NCBI RefSeq assembly: GCF_901538265.1
Contig: NZ_LR593886.1
Location: 7,275,738-7,339,737 of the forward strand
From: Gemmata massiliana
Lineage (GTDB): Bacteria > Planctomycetota > Planctomycetia > Gemmatales > Gemmataceae
Length of the DNA stretch: 64,000 nt
Direction of reading: 5' to 3'
Numbering within the stretch: position 1 is the first letter of the stretch; each line of letters opens with the position of its first letter. The position numbers were made by a program, and so were the translations under genes. The notes below the pieces were generated by a model. The model worked only from the letters and a program-made list of their open reading frames with translations, ran no database searches and was not told the origin of the DNA. Below are positions 14,035 through 22,409 of this stretch, piece after piece.

Positions 14035-16344
14035 TTAGAATTCAGTGAATCCGCCATCTCCGCCAAGTTGATCGAGCTCGTGCTTGCGCCCGTTACCGTT
14101 GGTGGCCCCGGTCTTCAGGGCTTTGGCCACCGCGGGCCGGGGTTTTGTCACCGAGGGCTTGGTGCGTGCCGTGTGGCGCGGGGCCACGCGCCCGCTCTCG
14201 CTGAGTTTGAACCGCGCGACGAGGTCTCGGAGTTGCGAGGCTTGGTCCGTGAGCGTTTGGGCCGTGGCCGACATCTCCTCGGTCTGCGAGGCGTTCTTCT
14301 GGGTTACGGAGTCCATCTGGGTCACGGCCTTGTTGACCTGCTCGATACCCGTGGATTGCTCCTTACCGGCCGCAGCGATCTCCGTGATGAGGTCCGTCAC
14401 GCGCTTCACGCTCGTCACGATCTCGCCCAGCGTTGAGCCCGACTGGTTCACGAGTTCGGTGCCCGCTTCCACCTTTTTGACCGAGTCCTCGATCAATGAC
14501 TTGATCTCCTTCGCGGCGGTGGCGGAGCGCTGGGCCAGGTTGCGGACTTCGGACGCGACGACGGCGAACCCGCGCCCCTGTTCGCCGGCTCGTGCGGCTT
14601 CGACGGCGGCGTTGAGGGCGAGCAGGTTGGTCTGGAACGCGATCTCGTCGATCGTCGTAATAATGTCCGCGATCTTCTTGGACGACTGGTTGATCTCACT
14701 CATGGCCTCGACCGCGTTGCCGACGACCCGGCCGCCTTTCTCCGCGATGTCCTTGGAGCTACTGGCGAGTTGACGGGCCTGTTGCGCGCTGTCCGAGTTC
14801 TGGCGCACGGTCGCGGTGATCTCTTCGAGCGTGCTGGCCGTTTCCTCCAGGCTGCTCGCCTGTTCCTGAGCGCCGGTCGAGATCTCGTCGCTGGCCGCGG
14901 ACAGTTGGCCCGAGGCATCGGCGAGTTGCTCGGACACCTCGCGCACCCCTTCGAGCGCGGTGCGCACGGACACGACCGCCTTGTTCAAGGCCGCGCCCAT
15001 CTGACCGACTTGGTCGTCGCCCAGGTCCGGAGCCTCTTGGGTGAAGTCACCCGCGGCCAGGGCGCTCACCGAGGTCATGATCGTCGCGACCTTGTGCTTC
15101 AGCTCGACCGCGTCCTCTTTAACTTTCTGCTCCATGTTCTTGGCGGCCGTAATGTCGGTGGCGTATTTGACGACCTTATAGGGCTTACCGTTGAGGTCCA
15201 GAATCGGGTTGTATGAGGCCTGGAACCACAACCCCGCGCCCCCCTTACCGATCCGTTCAAATTCGCCCGAGACGGACTCCCCGCGGTTGAGGCGGGTCCA
15301 GAAGTCGCGGTACTCGGAACTCGACGCAAAAGAAGGCCCGACAAACGTACTGTGGTGCCGGCCCTGGATCTCGGGCAGGCTGTACCCCGCGGTGCGCAGG
15401 AAGTTCTCGTTGGCGTCAACAACGGTGCCGTCGAGCCTGAACTCGATCACCGCTTGTGAGCGCTTGATGGCCGCGATCTGACCGACATAGTCCGCGTTCT
15501 CCGCGCGCTGCTTACCGACCACTTCCCAGTTCACCTTATCCTGTTGGAGGGCCGTATGAATGCCTTGGACCGTGGCGTTGAGGGCCGTGCCCATCTGCCC
15601 GAACTCGTCGGCCGAGGTCACCGCAGCCTTCTGGGTCAGATCCCCCGAGGCCACGGCCTGCAACACCCTCACAGTGGCGGTCAACGGATTCACGATCAGA
15701 TTGCGGAAGAAGACCCCGAGCCCCACGGCCACGAGCACCGCGCCCCCGATCACCGCGTACATGGTCGTCTTGGACGACGCGAATAGCTCCTGAGCCTCCT
15801 TGGCGTCCCGCTCGGCGGACTCGCCTTGGAAGTCACACAACTCGTTCAGCAGTGCGCTCACCTTCGTTGCGTTGGGGCCGGAAGCGACACACATCTTCTC
15901 GGCTTTTTCGGGTTCGCCGGCTTTAAGGGCCGCCATCGTGGCCTCGTGGTCCCGGCGGAACTCCTCCAAACGCGGTAAGAACTCCGCCCAAACCTTTTTC
16001 TCCTTATCGCTCATCGGGAGTGCTTCGTACCGCTTCTGCGATTCCCGCGCCTTGACCCACGCGGCCTCTTGCGAGCCGGCTGCCTGGCTGCGGGTACCCT
16101 CGTCCTTGTTAGACGTGGCCATGAGTATGGAACGCTCGGTCCGCTGAACCGTACTCAGGCCGCTCCGCAAGTCGGTCACGGCCCGGAGCGACGGGATCAG
16201 GTTCGCGTTCGCGTTCTCCAGGGACTCGTTGATCTGGGTCATGGACCGGATGCCCCAGAACCCGACGACCGCACACGCGATCGCGAGTACAAGAAACCCT
16301 CCGATGAGTCGGGTGCCGATTCCGAGGTCATTAAACTTGGTCAT
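14035..16344 (-). CDS. Methyl-accepting chemotaxis protein with PAS domain
   Basis: About 769 residues from an ATG at 16344; a start at 16359 adds five residues. TM1 is at about 12-35 ([20 protein letters not shown]), then a helical periplasmic sensor, then TM2 at about 194-216 ([19 protein letters not shown]). A HAMP domain follows with [15 protein letters not shown] domain includes [18 protein letters not shown] and [23 protein letters not shown] second HAMP-like segment leads to the signalling hairpin with the MCP tip [20 protein letters not shown]. It probably relays a ligand or redox signal to CheA through CheW. The CheW gene is 80 bp upstream and co-oriented; no CheA is present in the window. 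Confidence 0.93.
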   Translation of the reverse strand: MTKFNDLGIGTRLIGGFLVLAIACAVVGFWGIRSMTQINESLENANANLIPSLRAVTDLRSGLSTVQRTERSILMATSNKDEGTRSQAAGSQEAAWVKARESQKRYEALPMSDKEKKVWAEFLPRLEEFRRDHEATMAALKAGEPEKAEKMCVASGPNATKVSALLNELCDFQGESAERDAKEAQELFASSKTTMYAVIGGAVLVAVGLGVFFRNLIVNPLTATVRVLQAVASGDLTQKAAVTSADEFGQMGTALNATVQGIHTALQQDKVNWEVVGKQRAENADYVGQIAAIKRSQAVIEFRLDGTVVDANENFLRTAGYSLPEIQGRHHSTFVGPSFASSSEYRDFWTRLNRGESVSGEFERIGKGGAGLWFQASYNPILDLNGKPYKVVKYATDITAAKNMEQKVKEDAVELKHKVATIMTSVSALAAGDFTQEAPDLGDDQVGQMGAALNKAVVSVRTALEGVREVSEQLADASGQLSAASDEISTGAQEQASSLEETASTLEEITATVRQNSDSAQQARQLASSSKDIAEKGGRVVGNAVEAMSEINQSSKKIADIITTIDEIAFQTNLLALNAAVEAARAGEQGRGFAVVASEVRNLAQRSATAAKEIKSLIEDSVKKVEAGTELVNQSGSTLGEIVTSVKRVTDLITEIAAAGKEQSTGIEQVNKAVTQMDSVTQKNASQTEEMSATAQTLTDQASQLRDLVARFKLSESGRVAPRHTARTKPSVTKPRPAVAKALKTGATNGNGRKHELDQLGGDGGFTEF

Positions 16345-16438
16345 GAGCCAATTCCGCATATCAAAGGGACGTTAAGCTGTACCCTCGGGCCGTACATCGG
16401 CCGAGCGAGAGGGAGCGGGCGAACAAGTTACGGAGAGA

Positions 16439-16930
16439 TCACACAAGTGCGCCGTCGAGCGCGACCGAAGCTGAGCCGACGAGCTTATCGATGCTGAGCA
16501 GTGACACGAGCCGGTCCCCGGTGCGCGCGATCCCGGTGAGGAACGAGACATCCACCTCCGCGCCCAGGTCCGGGGCCGGGACCACCATCTCGGGCTCCAC
16601 GTTGAGCACGTCGGACACCGCGTCCACGACGAGGCCCACGATCTTGGTCTCCACGGTGACCACGATGATGACGGTGAACACGGTGTACTCGGTCTCGCGC
16701 ATCCCCAGACGAGTGCGCAGGTCGATGACCGGGACCACGCTCCCGCGCAGGTTCATCACACCCTTGATTTCCGAGGGCGTGTTGGGCAATGGGGTGATTT
16801 TCGAGTACCCCTTGATCTCCTGCACGCGCAGGATCTCCAGACCGTATTCCTCTTCACCCAGCCGGAACGCCAGGAACTGGCTCCCGTCGGTTACGAGTTC
16901 GGTCGGTTCGTGTGTATCGAGTGAACTCAC
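16439..16930 (-). CDS. cheW: CheW-like chemotaxis coupling protein
   Basis: The 163-residue protein is a single CheW domain: FLAFRLGEEEYGLEILRVQE (N-terminal strand pair), ITPLPNTPSEIKGVMNLRGS with the conserved NLRG, VVPVIDLRTRLG, and VGLVVDAVSDVLNV. It links the MCP to a CheA kinase on the inner membrane face. It is upstream of and co-oriented with the MCP gene, likely one transcript. The partner kinase must lie elsewhere. Confidence 0.92.
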   Translation of the reverse strand: MSSLDTHEPTELVTDGSQFLAFRLGEEEYGLEILRVQEIKGYSKITPLPNTPSEIKGVMNLRGSVVPVIDLRTRLGMRETEYTVFTVIIVVTVETKIVGLVVDAVSDVLNVEPEMVVPAPDLGAEVDVSFLTGIARTGDRLVSLLSIDKLVGSASVALDGALV

Positions 16931-17722
16931 AAATCATCTCTCGTAGTTAAGGCGTGCACGGCACCGCGCTCGTGCGTTCCGAGTCGTGCTAATGACCGAG
17001 TGCCAAGCCGCAAAAATCTTTCACCCTGGCCGCCCCAGACGCCAACTGCGAGACAATGGGGTATCGTGACTCGAGCGCGGAGTTTGCCTGACAACCCTAG
17101 CACGCGGTGAGAACGAGCGTACTACTTATCCAGATTTGATTTAGATCGCTTGGTGCTGACCAAATTTTGAACACACTGCTTCGCGTACTGGCGCGAAGCG
17201 GGCCGATATTTTTACGACTAAATTATTGATTATTTATATATTATTTAATTTATAGAAATATTTCTATTCAATATTAATAATATTGAGTAGAAACTTGCGA
17301 TTGGCTCGCCGCTGCTCGGCTCCCGAACAGCGCGGTGTCGCTGCAGTGTCAGAGGTGCTCGAAGAGCTGAGGCTTGAGATGGCCCATTCGAATTGTTTCC
17401 GGACTCGGGAACGCAGCGGTGGTCCACGATTGAGAAGTGCTGGCGCTAGCCACCGCTGTTGAGGGCAGAGAACCAGCTCACGCGCACATCGGGACCAGGT
17501 CTCGGTTGAGATTTCAAACCGACGAAGTTCACGTAAAACATCGGCCATGTCCTGACCTTGCAGCTCACGGCACGCAGCCGGCGTCAATGCCCTTGTTTTT
17601 GAAGTATTTGAGCCGCGACTGGTGGAGATAAGGTTGTCTTCGGGAAGAAAAAGATGCAAGGACGGTGCCGCGGTCGGGCAACTTCATGTACGGACCCGGA
17701 CATCACCTAACCACGAGCGGGC
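16931..17722. other. Long intergenic region with strongly AT-rich core
   Basis: No convincing gene is found. An open frame on the minus strand at 17264-17659 has no recognisable domain and runs into the AT-rich core, so it is left out. The core (17211-17290) is almost pure A/T in a GC-rich genome and contains palindromes at 17252-17267 and 17269-17285. The region probably holds the promoters of cheW (leftward) and the ECF gene (rightward). Confidence 0.55.
17252..17285. repeat. Two adjacent palindromes in AT-rich core
   Basis: ATAGAAATATTTCTAT (17252-17267) is a perfect 16-bp palindrome. CAATATTA-A-TAATATTG (17269-17285) is a perfect 8+1+8 palindrome. The surrounding 80 bp are nearly all A/T. 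Such sites suit nucleoid protein binding, an operator pair or DNA unwinding. Confidence 0.6.
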
Positions 17723-19549
17723 ATGACAAATAGCCGACACGGCCAGTTGGGCCGACGCCTCCGCGAAATTGTCGCAGACGACGCGCGCTCCGACGGTCAG
17801 TTGCTTGAAAGCTACGTCCACTGCCACGACGCCGCCTCATTCGCCACTCTTGTCCGCCGGCACGGGCCGATGGTTTGGGGGGTGTGCCGGCGGTTGCTCG
17901 GCGACCACCACGACGCCGAAGACGCGTTCCAGGCCACGTTCCTCGTCCTCGTCGGGCGTCCGGACGCGGTTGTCCCGCGGAGCCGGGTGGCCGGTTGGCT
18001 TTACGGAGTGGCGTACAAAATCGCACTCAAGGCCCGCGGACGGACATGCCGTCGGCGAACCCGCGAACGGCTCGGGTTGGAGCTCCCCGAACCGGTCGCG
18101 CCAGTCGAGACTGACTGGTCCGACCTGCGGCCCGTTCTGGACCGCGAGCTGAGCCGACTGCCGGAACGGTACCGGGATGCGGTCCTGCTGTGCGATGTGG
18201 CGGGCGAGACCTACGCCGACGCGGCCCGCCGGCTCGGTTGTCCGGAGGGCACGCTCGCGGCCCGACTGAGTCGCGGGCGCGCGCTCCTGGCGGCCCGGTT
18301 ATCCCGGCGCGGAATCGCGCTCACCGTGTCGGCTTTGGCCGCGGCTCTTCCGGTAGCTGCGGAGGCCGGTGTGCCGCCGAGCCGGGTGCGTTCGCGAACC
18401 GTCGATATCGCGGAATTGGTGATGTCGGGCGGAGCGGCCCCGACTCGAGTCGCCGCACTCGCGCACGTTGGACTAAAAGCACTGGTACTCAGCGGTTACA
18501 GATCGGCAGTTGCGGGAGTCTTCTTGTTAGCGGCACTGGTCGGAGGTGCAACCGCGGACCCACCGGCCCCGGCCCGATCTCCGCTTCCCGCCGCCCCAGC
18601 GCCCCGCCCGGTGACCCCACGAGAAGGGTTGATCCTGCTCACGTCGTTTGCGGCCGACGACGCGGTCGAGTTGTTCAAACCGGATGGCACCCCGGCCCGC
18701 CGCCCGTCGGTGGGGGAGCTGAGCGGTCTATGGCGCCCTCAATACTCCCCCGACGGGAACCGGCTGGCGGTCGCTGCGATCGCCGCGACCCCGCAGGGAT
18801 CTGGCCCGTGGAGCCGGAACGATCTGTATATATTGAACCTCGACAGTAAGAACGGACCGGGTGAACCGCTGGTGGCCGACGCGCGGTGCCTGTCGTTCGC
18901 GTGGCACCCAGACGGGACCAAGTTGTTCGTGTCGCATCTTCCCTCAGATAAGGCGAACGATTCGATAGACCCGGACAAAGTGGCCCCAGTGCGGACGTGG
19001 ATGTTCGATCTGAAGACGGGAAAGAAAACCCCGCTCGAAGTGCCGGAGGGGCACAACGTCGTTGATGTGTCTCCCGATGGGAAGAGGCTCTTGACGGTGA
19101 CCACGACTCTCAAGGGCATCTACCCAGGCCAAACGTATTTGGTACCCATCGGTGCCCCAAAGGCCCGGCTCCTGACCGAGGCACGGTTCAGCGGGCTGCG
19201 ATTTTCACCGGACGGGAAGTCGGTACTCGGGCTCCGGATCGAACTAAAGGACCGGAATCCACCCGAGCTGACACTTGCGGTCCTCGCGGTTGCTGATGGA
19301 TCGGAGCAGGTGGTCGAGTTGCCAAAGAATGCGACCGGAGTGTATCACGCGTGCTGGTCCCCGGACGGCCGGCGGGTGGCATTCCATTGGTTGGAGGAGG
19401 TGCCGCTCGATCCAAACGCTCCGCCCCCAGTTGGAGACGCGAGGGGGTATGCCGGACGTGTGACTATCGCTGACCGGGACGGGTCGAATCCAAAAACGAT
19501 CCTGATCTCGGATGGGAAGCGAACGATATCAGGTCTCGATTGGAAGTAG
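17723..19549 (+). CDS. ECF sigma factor fused to TM segment and TolB/WD40-like propeller
   Basis: In this 608-residue protein, residues 20-200 form an ECF sigma-70: FATLVRRHGPMVWGVCRRLL, DAEDAFQATFLVL (region 2.2-2.4), then LPERYRDAVLLCDVAGETYADAARRLGCPEGT (region 4 HTH). A hydrophobic segment near 265-280 (AVAGVFLLAALVGGATA) is followed by a Pro-rich link. About 310 residues of propeller-type repeats follow (FSPDGKSVLGL, WSPDGRRVAFHW, YSPDGNRLAV). This arrangement is known in planctomycetes and implies a membrane-held sigma factor with an extracytoplasmic sensor, though release and targets are unknown. The start codon ATG at 17723 fits. It is followed by an integrase fragment. Confidence 0.88.
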   Translation: MTNSRHGQLGRRLREIVADDARSDGQLLESYVHCHDAASFATLVRRHGPMVWGVCRRLLGDHHDAEDAFQATFLVLVGRPDAVVPRSRVAGWLYGVAYKIALKARGRTCRRRTRERLGLELPEPVAPVETDWSDLRPVLDRELSRLPERYRDAVLLCDVAGETYADAARRLGCPEGTLAARLSRGRALLAARLSRRGIALTVSALAAALPVAAEAGVPPSRVRSRTVDIAELVMSGGAAPTRVAALAHVGLKALVLSGYRSAVAGVFLLAALVGGATADPPAPARSPLPAAPAPRPVTPREGLILLTSFAADDAVELFKPDGTPARRPSVGELSGLWRPQYSPDGNRLAVAAIAATPQGSGPWSRNDLYILNLDSKNGPGEPLVADARCLSFAWHPDGTKLFVSHLPSDKANDSIDPDKVAPVRTWMFDLKTGKKTPLEVPEGHNVVDVSPDGKRLLTVTTTLKGIYPGQTYLVPIGAPKARLLTEARFSGLRFSPDGKSVLGLRIELKDRNPPELTLAVLAVADGSEQVVELPKNATGVYHACWSPDGRRVAFHWLEEVPLDPNAPPPVGDARGYAGRVTIADRDGSNPKTILISDGKRTISGLDWK

Positions 19550-20016
19550 CATCGGCGGAGGGGAATAACGCTCAGATCAGCGACCTGGTAACGCTCTGGA
19601 TCGAGTACTGCGCTCGGACCTACGTTAAGCACGGGAAGCCGACCTCAAAGGTGCATTGCAACCGATCCGCGATGCGCCACACGAGCGAGTTGTACGGCGG
19701 CATTCCCGCCGAGCTGTTCACGGTGACCATGCCGCGCGCGGTGCGCGAAGCCATGAGCGCGCAACCGTGGGCGCGAAAGACGGTTAACGACAACCACACA
19801 CGTCCGAGTTTTTATCGTCGCGCACAATGTCTGGCGCGCAACCGTGGGCGAGGAAGACGGTCAACGACAATGGTCGCGCGGATCATTCGTGCGTTCGGGT
19901 GTGCCGCGAGTGAGGGGATCGTTCCCCAATCGGTCCACCAGGGACTCGAATTGATTGACGCACTGGTGGCCGGCGGCACGAGGACGTGTGGAGAGCGAAC
20001 CCGTTGGCCGCATTGA
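19550..20016 (+). pseudogene. Integrase N-terminal fragment with internal duplication
   Basis: The translation resembles the N-terminal core-binding domain of planctomycete tyrosine recombinases: DLVTLWIEYCARTYVKHGKP, IHCNRS-like VHCNRSAMR, WARKTVNDN and VARIIRAFGCAASEGIVPQS. Between WARKTVNDN and VARIIRAFG are 26 extra residues that come from a duplication with a 77-bp offset (similar sequence at 19757-19792 and 19834-19869) plus one added base. The catalytic domain is absent and there is no separate start, since the frame runs on from the ECF gene. It is a relic of another integrated element. Confidence 0.6.
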
Positions 20017-20054
20017 ACACCCCGAATCGAGCCGTGCGATTTACGGCCGTGCGG

Positions 20055-22040
20055 TTACTTTTTGGGCACCCGTTCCCACACACGAACCCCCATCGATTTG
20101 GGTAATTCAGCCGGAGTAGTTCGTGCGAACGGGTCAGCGACCGCGACCAGGAGTGTCTTCCCATTCGAGCTGAACGCGAGCGAAGCCGTTCCTTCGAGCC
20201 GACCGGGGAGCGGTTTGTCACCGGTCGTCCAACAGGGTTTCGGTTTCGCGCGCAGAGATCGGGCGTCCAACAGGTACAGTTCCAACTCGGTGCGCTCCCC
20301 GCCGGCCACCTTCAACGGACGCACACATACGGCCGCGAGCGTCCGCTCATCGGGCGCGAGTGCGAGTTGCACTAACCCCGCACCGAGCACCACCCGTGAC
20401 GTGGCCTCGCCCGTTTCTCCGTCCCACACGATCACCTCGCCACGCTCGTCGCCGGTAACGAGTGTTTTCCCGTCCGGTGCCGCGGCCGCACACGTTGGAC
20501 GGGCGCGGTGACCGGTCAGCTTCACCCGCTTGTTGGGGCCGGTGAGCGGCACGATGTGCAACTGCAGACTCGTGCCCGTATCCTCGACCGCCTTGAAGGT
20601 CGTCAGGAGCCGTGAGCCGGGTAACGGGGCGAGCGGGGTCGGCTTGTGCCGGAACTTGTCCTCTCCGGGGAATTGAGGTTCCATGCCCGCGGCGGCTTTG
20701 GGCGCCGCGGTGGTAACGGCCCCGTTCGTTACGGCCACGCACGCGCTCCCGTCGGCCCCCGGTACCCAGACCAGGGCGTGCGGGTCCAGGCCCTTGAGCG
20801 CCCAGTTCCCCGGCACACCGGTCACGGCCGCGGCGTTGTCCGCGAGCAGGCCGATGGTCGTGGTTCCGAAAATCACACCGTTCTTGTGCGTAACGGCGAA
20901 CACGTCACCGAGCGCGGAGTGGGGCGTCGGTCGGAACGCCAGCACCGTACTCGTCCCAACCTCGGTGTTCGCGTTCACCGTGGGATCGTGTCGCACGGCC
21001 ATTCGCTGCTGGTGCTTACGGGTTACCGGGTCGAAGAAATCGATGTCGCCGCTGTCCCGGCACACCGCGAAGGTCTTGCCCCCCGGTGCGAACGCCACAC
21101 TCGTGACCCGCCCCCCGTCACTCAACTCGATCGGTTGCGCCTCCCGCCACTCGACTTCCGCGGCTCTTGGCACCGGGGCCGCAACGAACTGGGGCGCCGG
21201 GAGCAGTGGGTCGTGGTCGGGCGTGGCACGAAGTACCGCCCCGCCCGCTACGAGCGCCAGCACCAGGCCGCACCAGACCAACCACCGCTCGGGGATCGTC
21301 GTCACGGATCTCGTGGCCTCGTCGGAGAGTCGTTGAGCGGCCGGAGAGATGAGTGCCGCCGTGCCGGTGGCGTGAAGTGCGCGCACGGCCGCGACCGTTT
21401 CGGCGGCGACGGATGCGGGCACCGGCACGGCCGCGAGGGCACCGGCCGTGAGCGTGACGCCGCGCCGCGTGAGCCGGGCCGCGAGCAGGCGCCGGGCGTG
21501 CGCGAGCCGGGCGGCCACGGTGCCCTCGGGCCACCCGAGCTCGCGGGCCGCCTCGCGCCGGGTCCGGCCGTTCAGATCACAGGCCACGAGCGCGGCCCGG
21601 TACCGATCCGGCAGTGCAGCGAGTTCGGCATCAATAGCGGCGCGCGTGTCCGGATCCGGAGCGACCGGGGGCGGGTACGAAACCGATCGAGAGGTGCGGT
21701 CCGACCGTTGTCGGGCGCGTCGCTTCGCGTTCATGATTCGGGCCTTGGTTGCGGTGCGAACAGCGACCCCGTACAGCCAGTTGCCGATACCCGCAGGGGT
21801 GCGCAGTTCGGGAGCCCTGCGGGCCAGCACCAGGAACACCGCTTGAAAGGCGTCATCGGCGTCCGGGACATTTCCCAGTACCCGGCGGCACACGCCGTAC
21901 ACGGTCGGCCCGAACCGGCGGAGCAGCTCGGTGAACGCGCCCTCGTCGCGGGCGCTCGCGAACCCGTGGAGCAACTCGCCGTCCGATCGCGGGTCGGGCG
22001 CGGAACAACCGAGGCGTCGGAGGGTGTCAGCGATAGTCAT
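20055..22040 (-). CDS. ECF sigma factor fused to TM segment and WD40-like propeller (second copy)
   Basis: The ATG at 22040 (MTIADTLRRLG) is preferred to 22061; about 661 residues. Sigma region 2 is FTELLRRFGPTVYGVCRRVL, DADDAFQAVFLVLARR. Region 4 is LPDRYRAALVACDLNGRTRREAARELGWPEGT. A membrane segment follows (WLVWCGLVLALVAGGAVL, about 268-285). The rest has WD40/propeller-like repeats: GRVTSVAFAPGGKTFAVCRDSGDIDFFD, PDGKTLVTGDERGEVIVWDGETGE and LAFSSNGKTLLVAVAD. The architecture matches the protein at 17723 but the propeller sequences differ, so they probably sense different signals. It is convergent with that gene across the integrase fragment and divergent from the kinase-TPR gene. Confidence 0.88.
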   Translation of the reverse strand: MTIADTLRRLGCSAPDPRSDGELLHGFASARDEGAFTELLRRFGPTVYGVCRRVLGNVPDADDAFQAVFLVLARRAPELRTPAGIGNWLYGVAVRTATKARIMNAKRRARQRSDRTSRSVSYPPPVAPDPDTRAAIDAELAALPDRYRAALVACDLNGRTRREAARELGWPEGTVAARLAHARRLLAARLTRRGVTLTAGALAAVPVPASVAAETVAAVRALHATGTAALISPAAQRLSDEATRSVTTIPERWLVWCGLVLALVAGGAVLRATPDHDPLLPAPQFVAAPVPRAAEVEWREAQPIELSDGGRVTSVAFAPGGKTFAVCRDSGDIDFFDPVTRKHQQRMAVRHDPTVNANTEVGTSTVLAFRPTPHSALGDVFAVTHKNGVIFGTTTIGLLADNAAAVTGVPGNWALKGLDPHALVWVPGADGSACVAVTNGAVTTAAPKAAAGMEPQFPGEDKFRHKPTPLAPLPGSRLLTTFKAVEDTGTSLQLHIVPLTGPNKRVKLTGHRARPTCAAAAPDGKTLVTGDERGEVIVWDGETGEATSRVVLGAGLVQLALAPDERTLAAVCVRPLKVAGGERTELELYLLDARSLRAKPKPCWTTGDKPLPGRLEGTASLAFSSNGKTLLVAVADPFARTTPAELPKSMGVRVWERVPKK

Positions 22041-22409
22041 GGGGCACCGGGAACGGGGCATTCACTACTGCCCGATGTCTGGGTGCGTGATGCAAAATTC
22101 CGACGAATCTGGCCGGTTATTCTCGCAACAGGTCACACGGCCTCGGCCCGAAAGAGTTGGGGTTCTTGCACTTACTGTACGGGCAGCAAAGCGAACGAAC
22201 CCGTGCGCCCGAGCTCGTTCCGTCTGAGATATCCAGGAGCCGCGATCGCTCGAAAGTGCGATTCCGAACGTATCGAAGGAACGCGAGCAGCACCCTATAG
22301 TAACGCCTTGGAATTTGCAGGCCCGGCCCTTTCGGTTCGCGCCGCGTTCAACACGATTGCGTGCCGCCCCGTTTCCTGTGATCGCGGGAGGTACTTTTGA
22401 GGGGCCGGA
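22041..22409. other. Divergent promoter region between ECF and kinase genes
   Basis: Three hundred and seventy bases without a supported gene. No strong hairpin or repeat is seen. It should hold the promoters of the leftward ECF gene and the rightward kinase-TPR gene. Confidence 0.45.

Noticed and set aside
17264..17659. 131-codon minus-strand frame in the cheW-ECF gap
   Set aside because: It ends in the AT-rich palindromes, has no family features and shows no coding-like composition.
20646..22400. 584-codon frame antisense to the second ECF gene
   Set aside because: It is a stop-poor shadow of a GC-rich gene; the sigma and propeller motifs are clear on the opposite strand.
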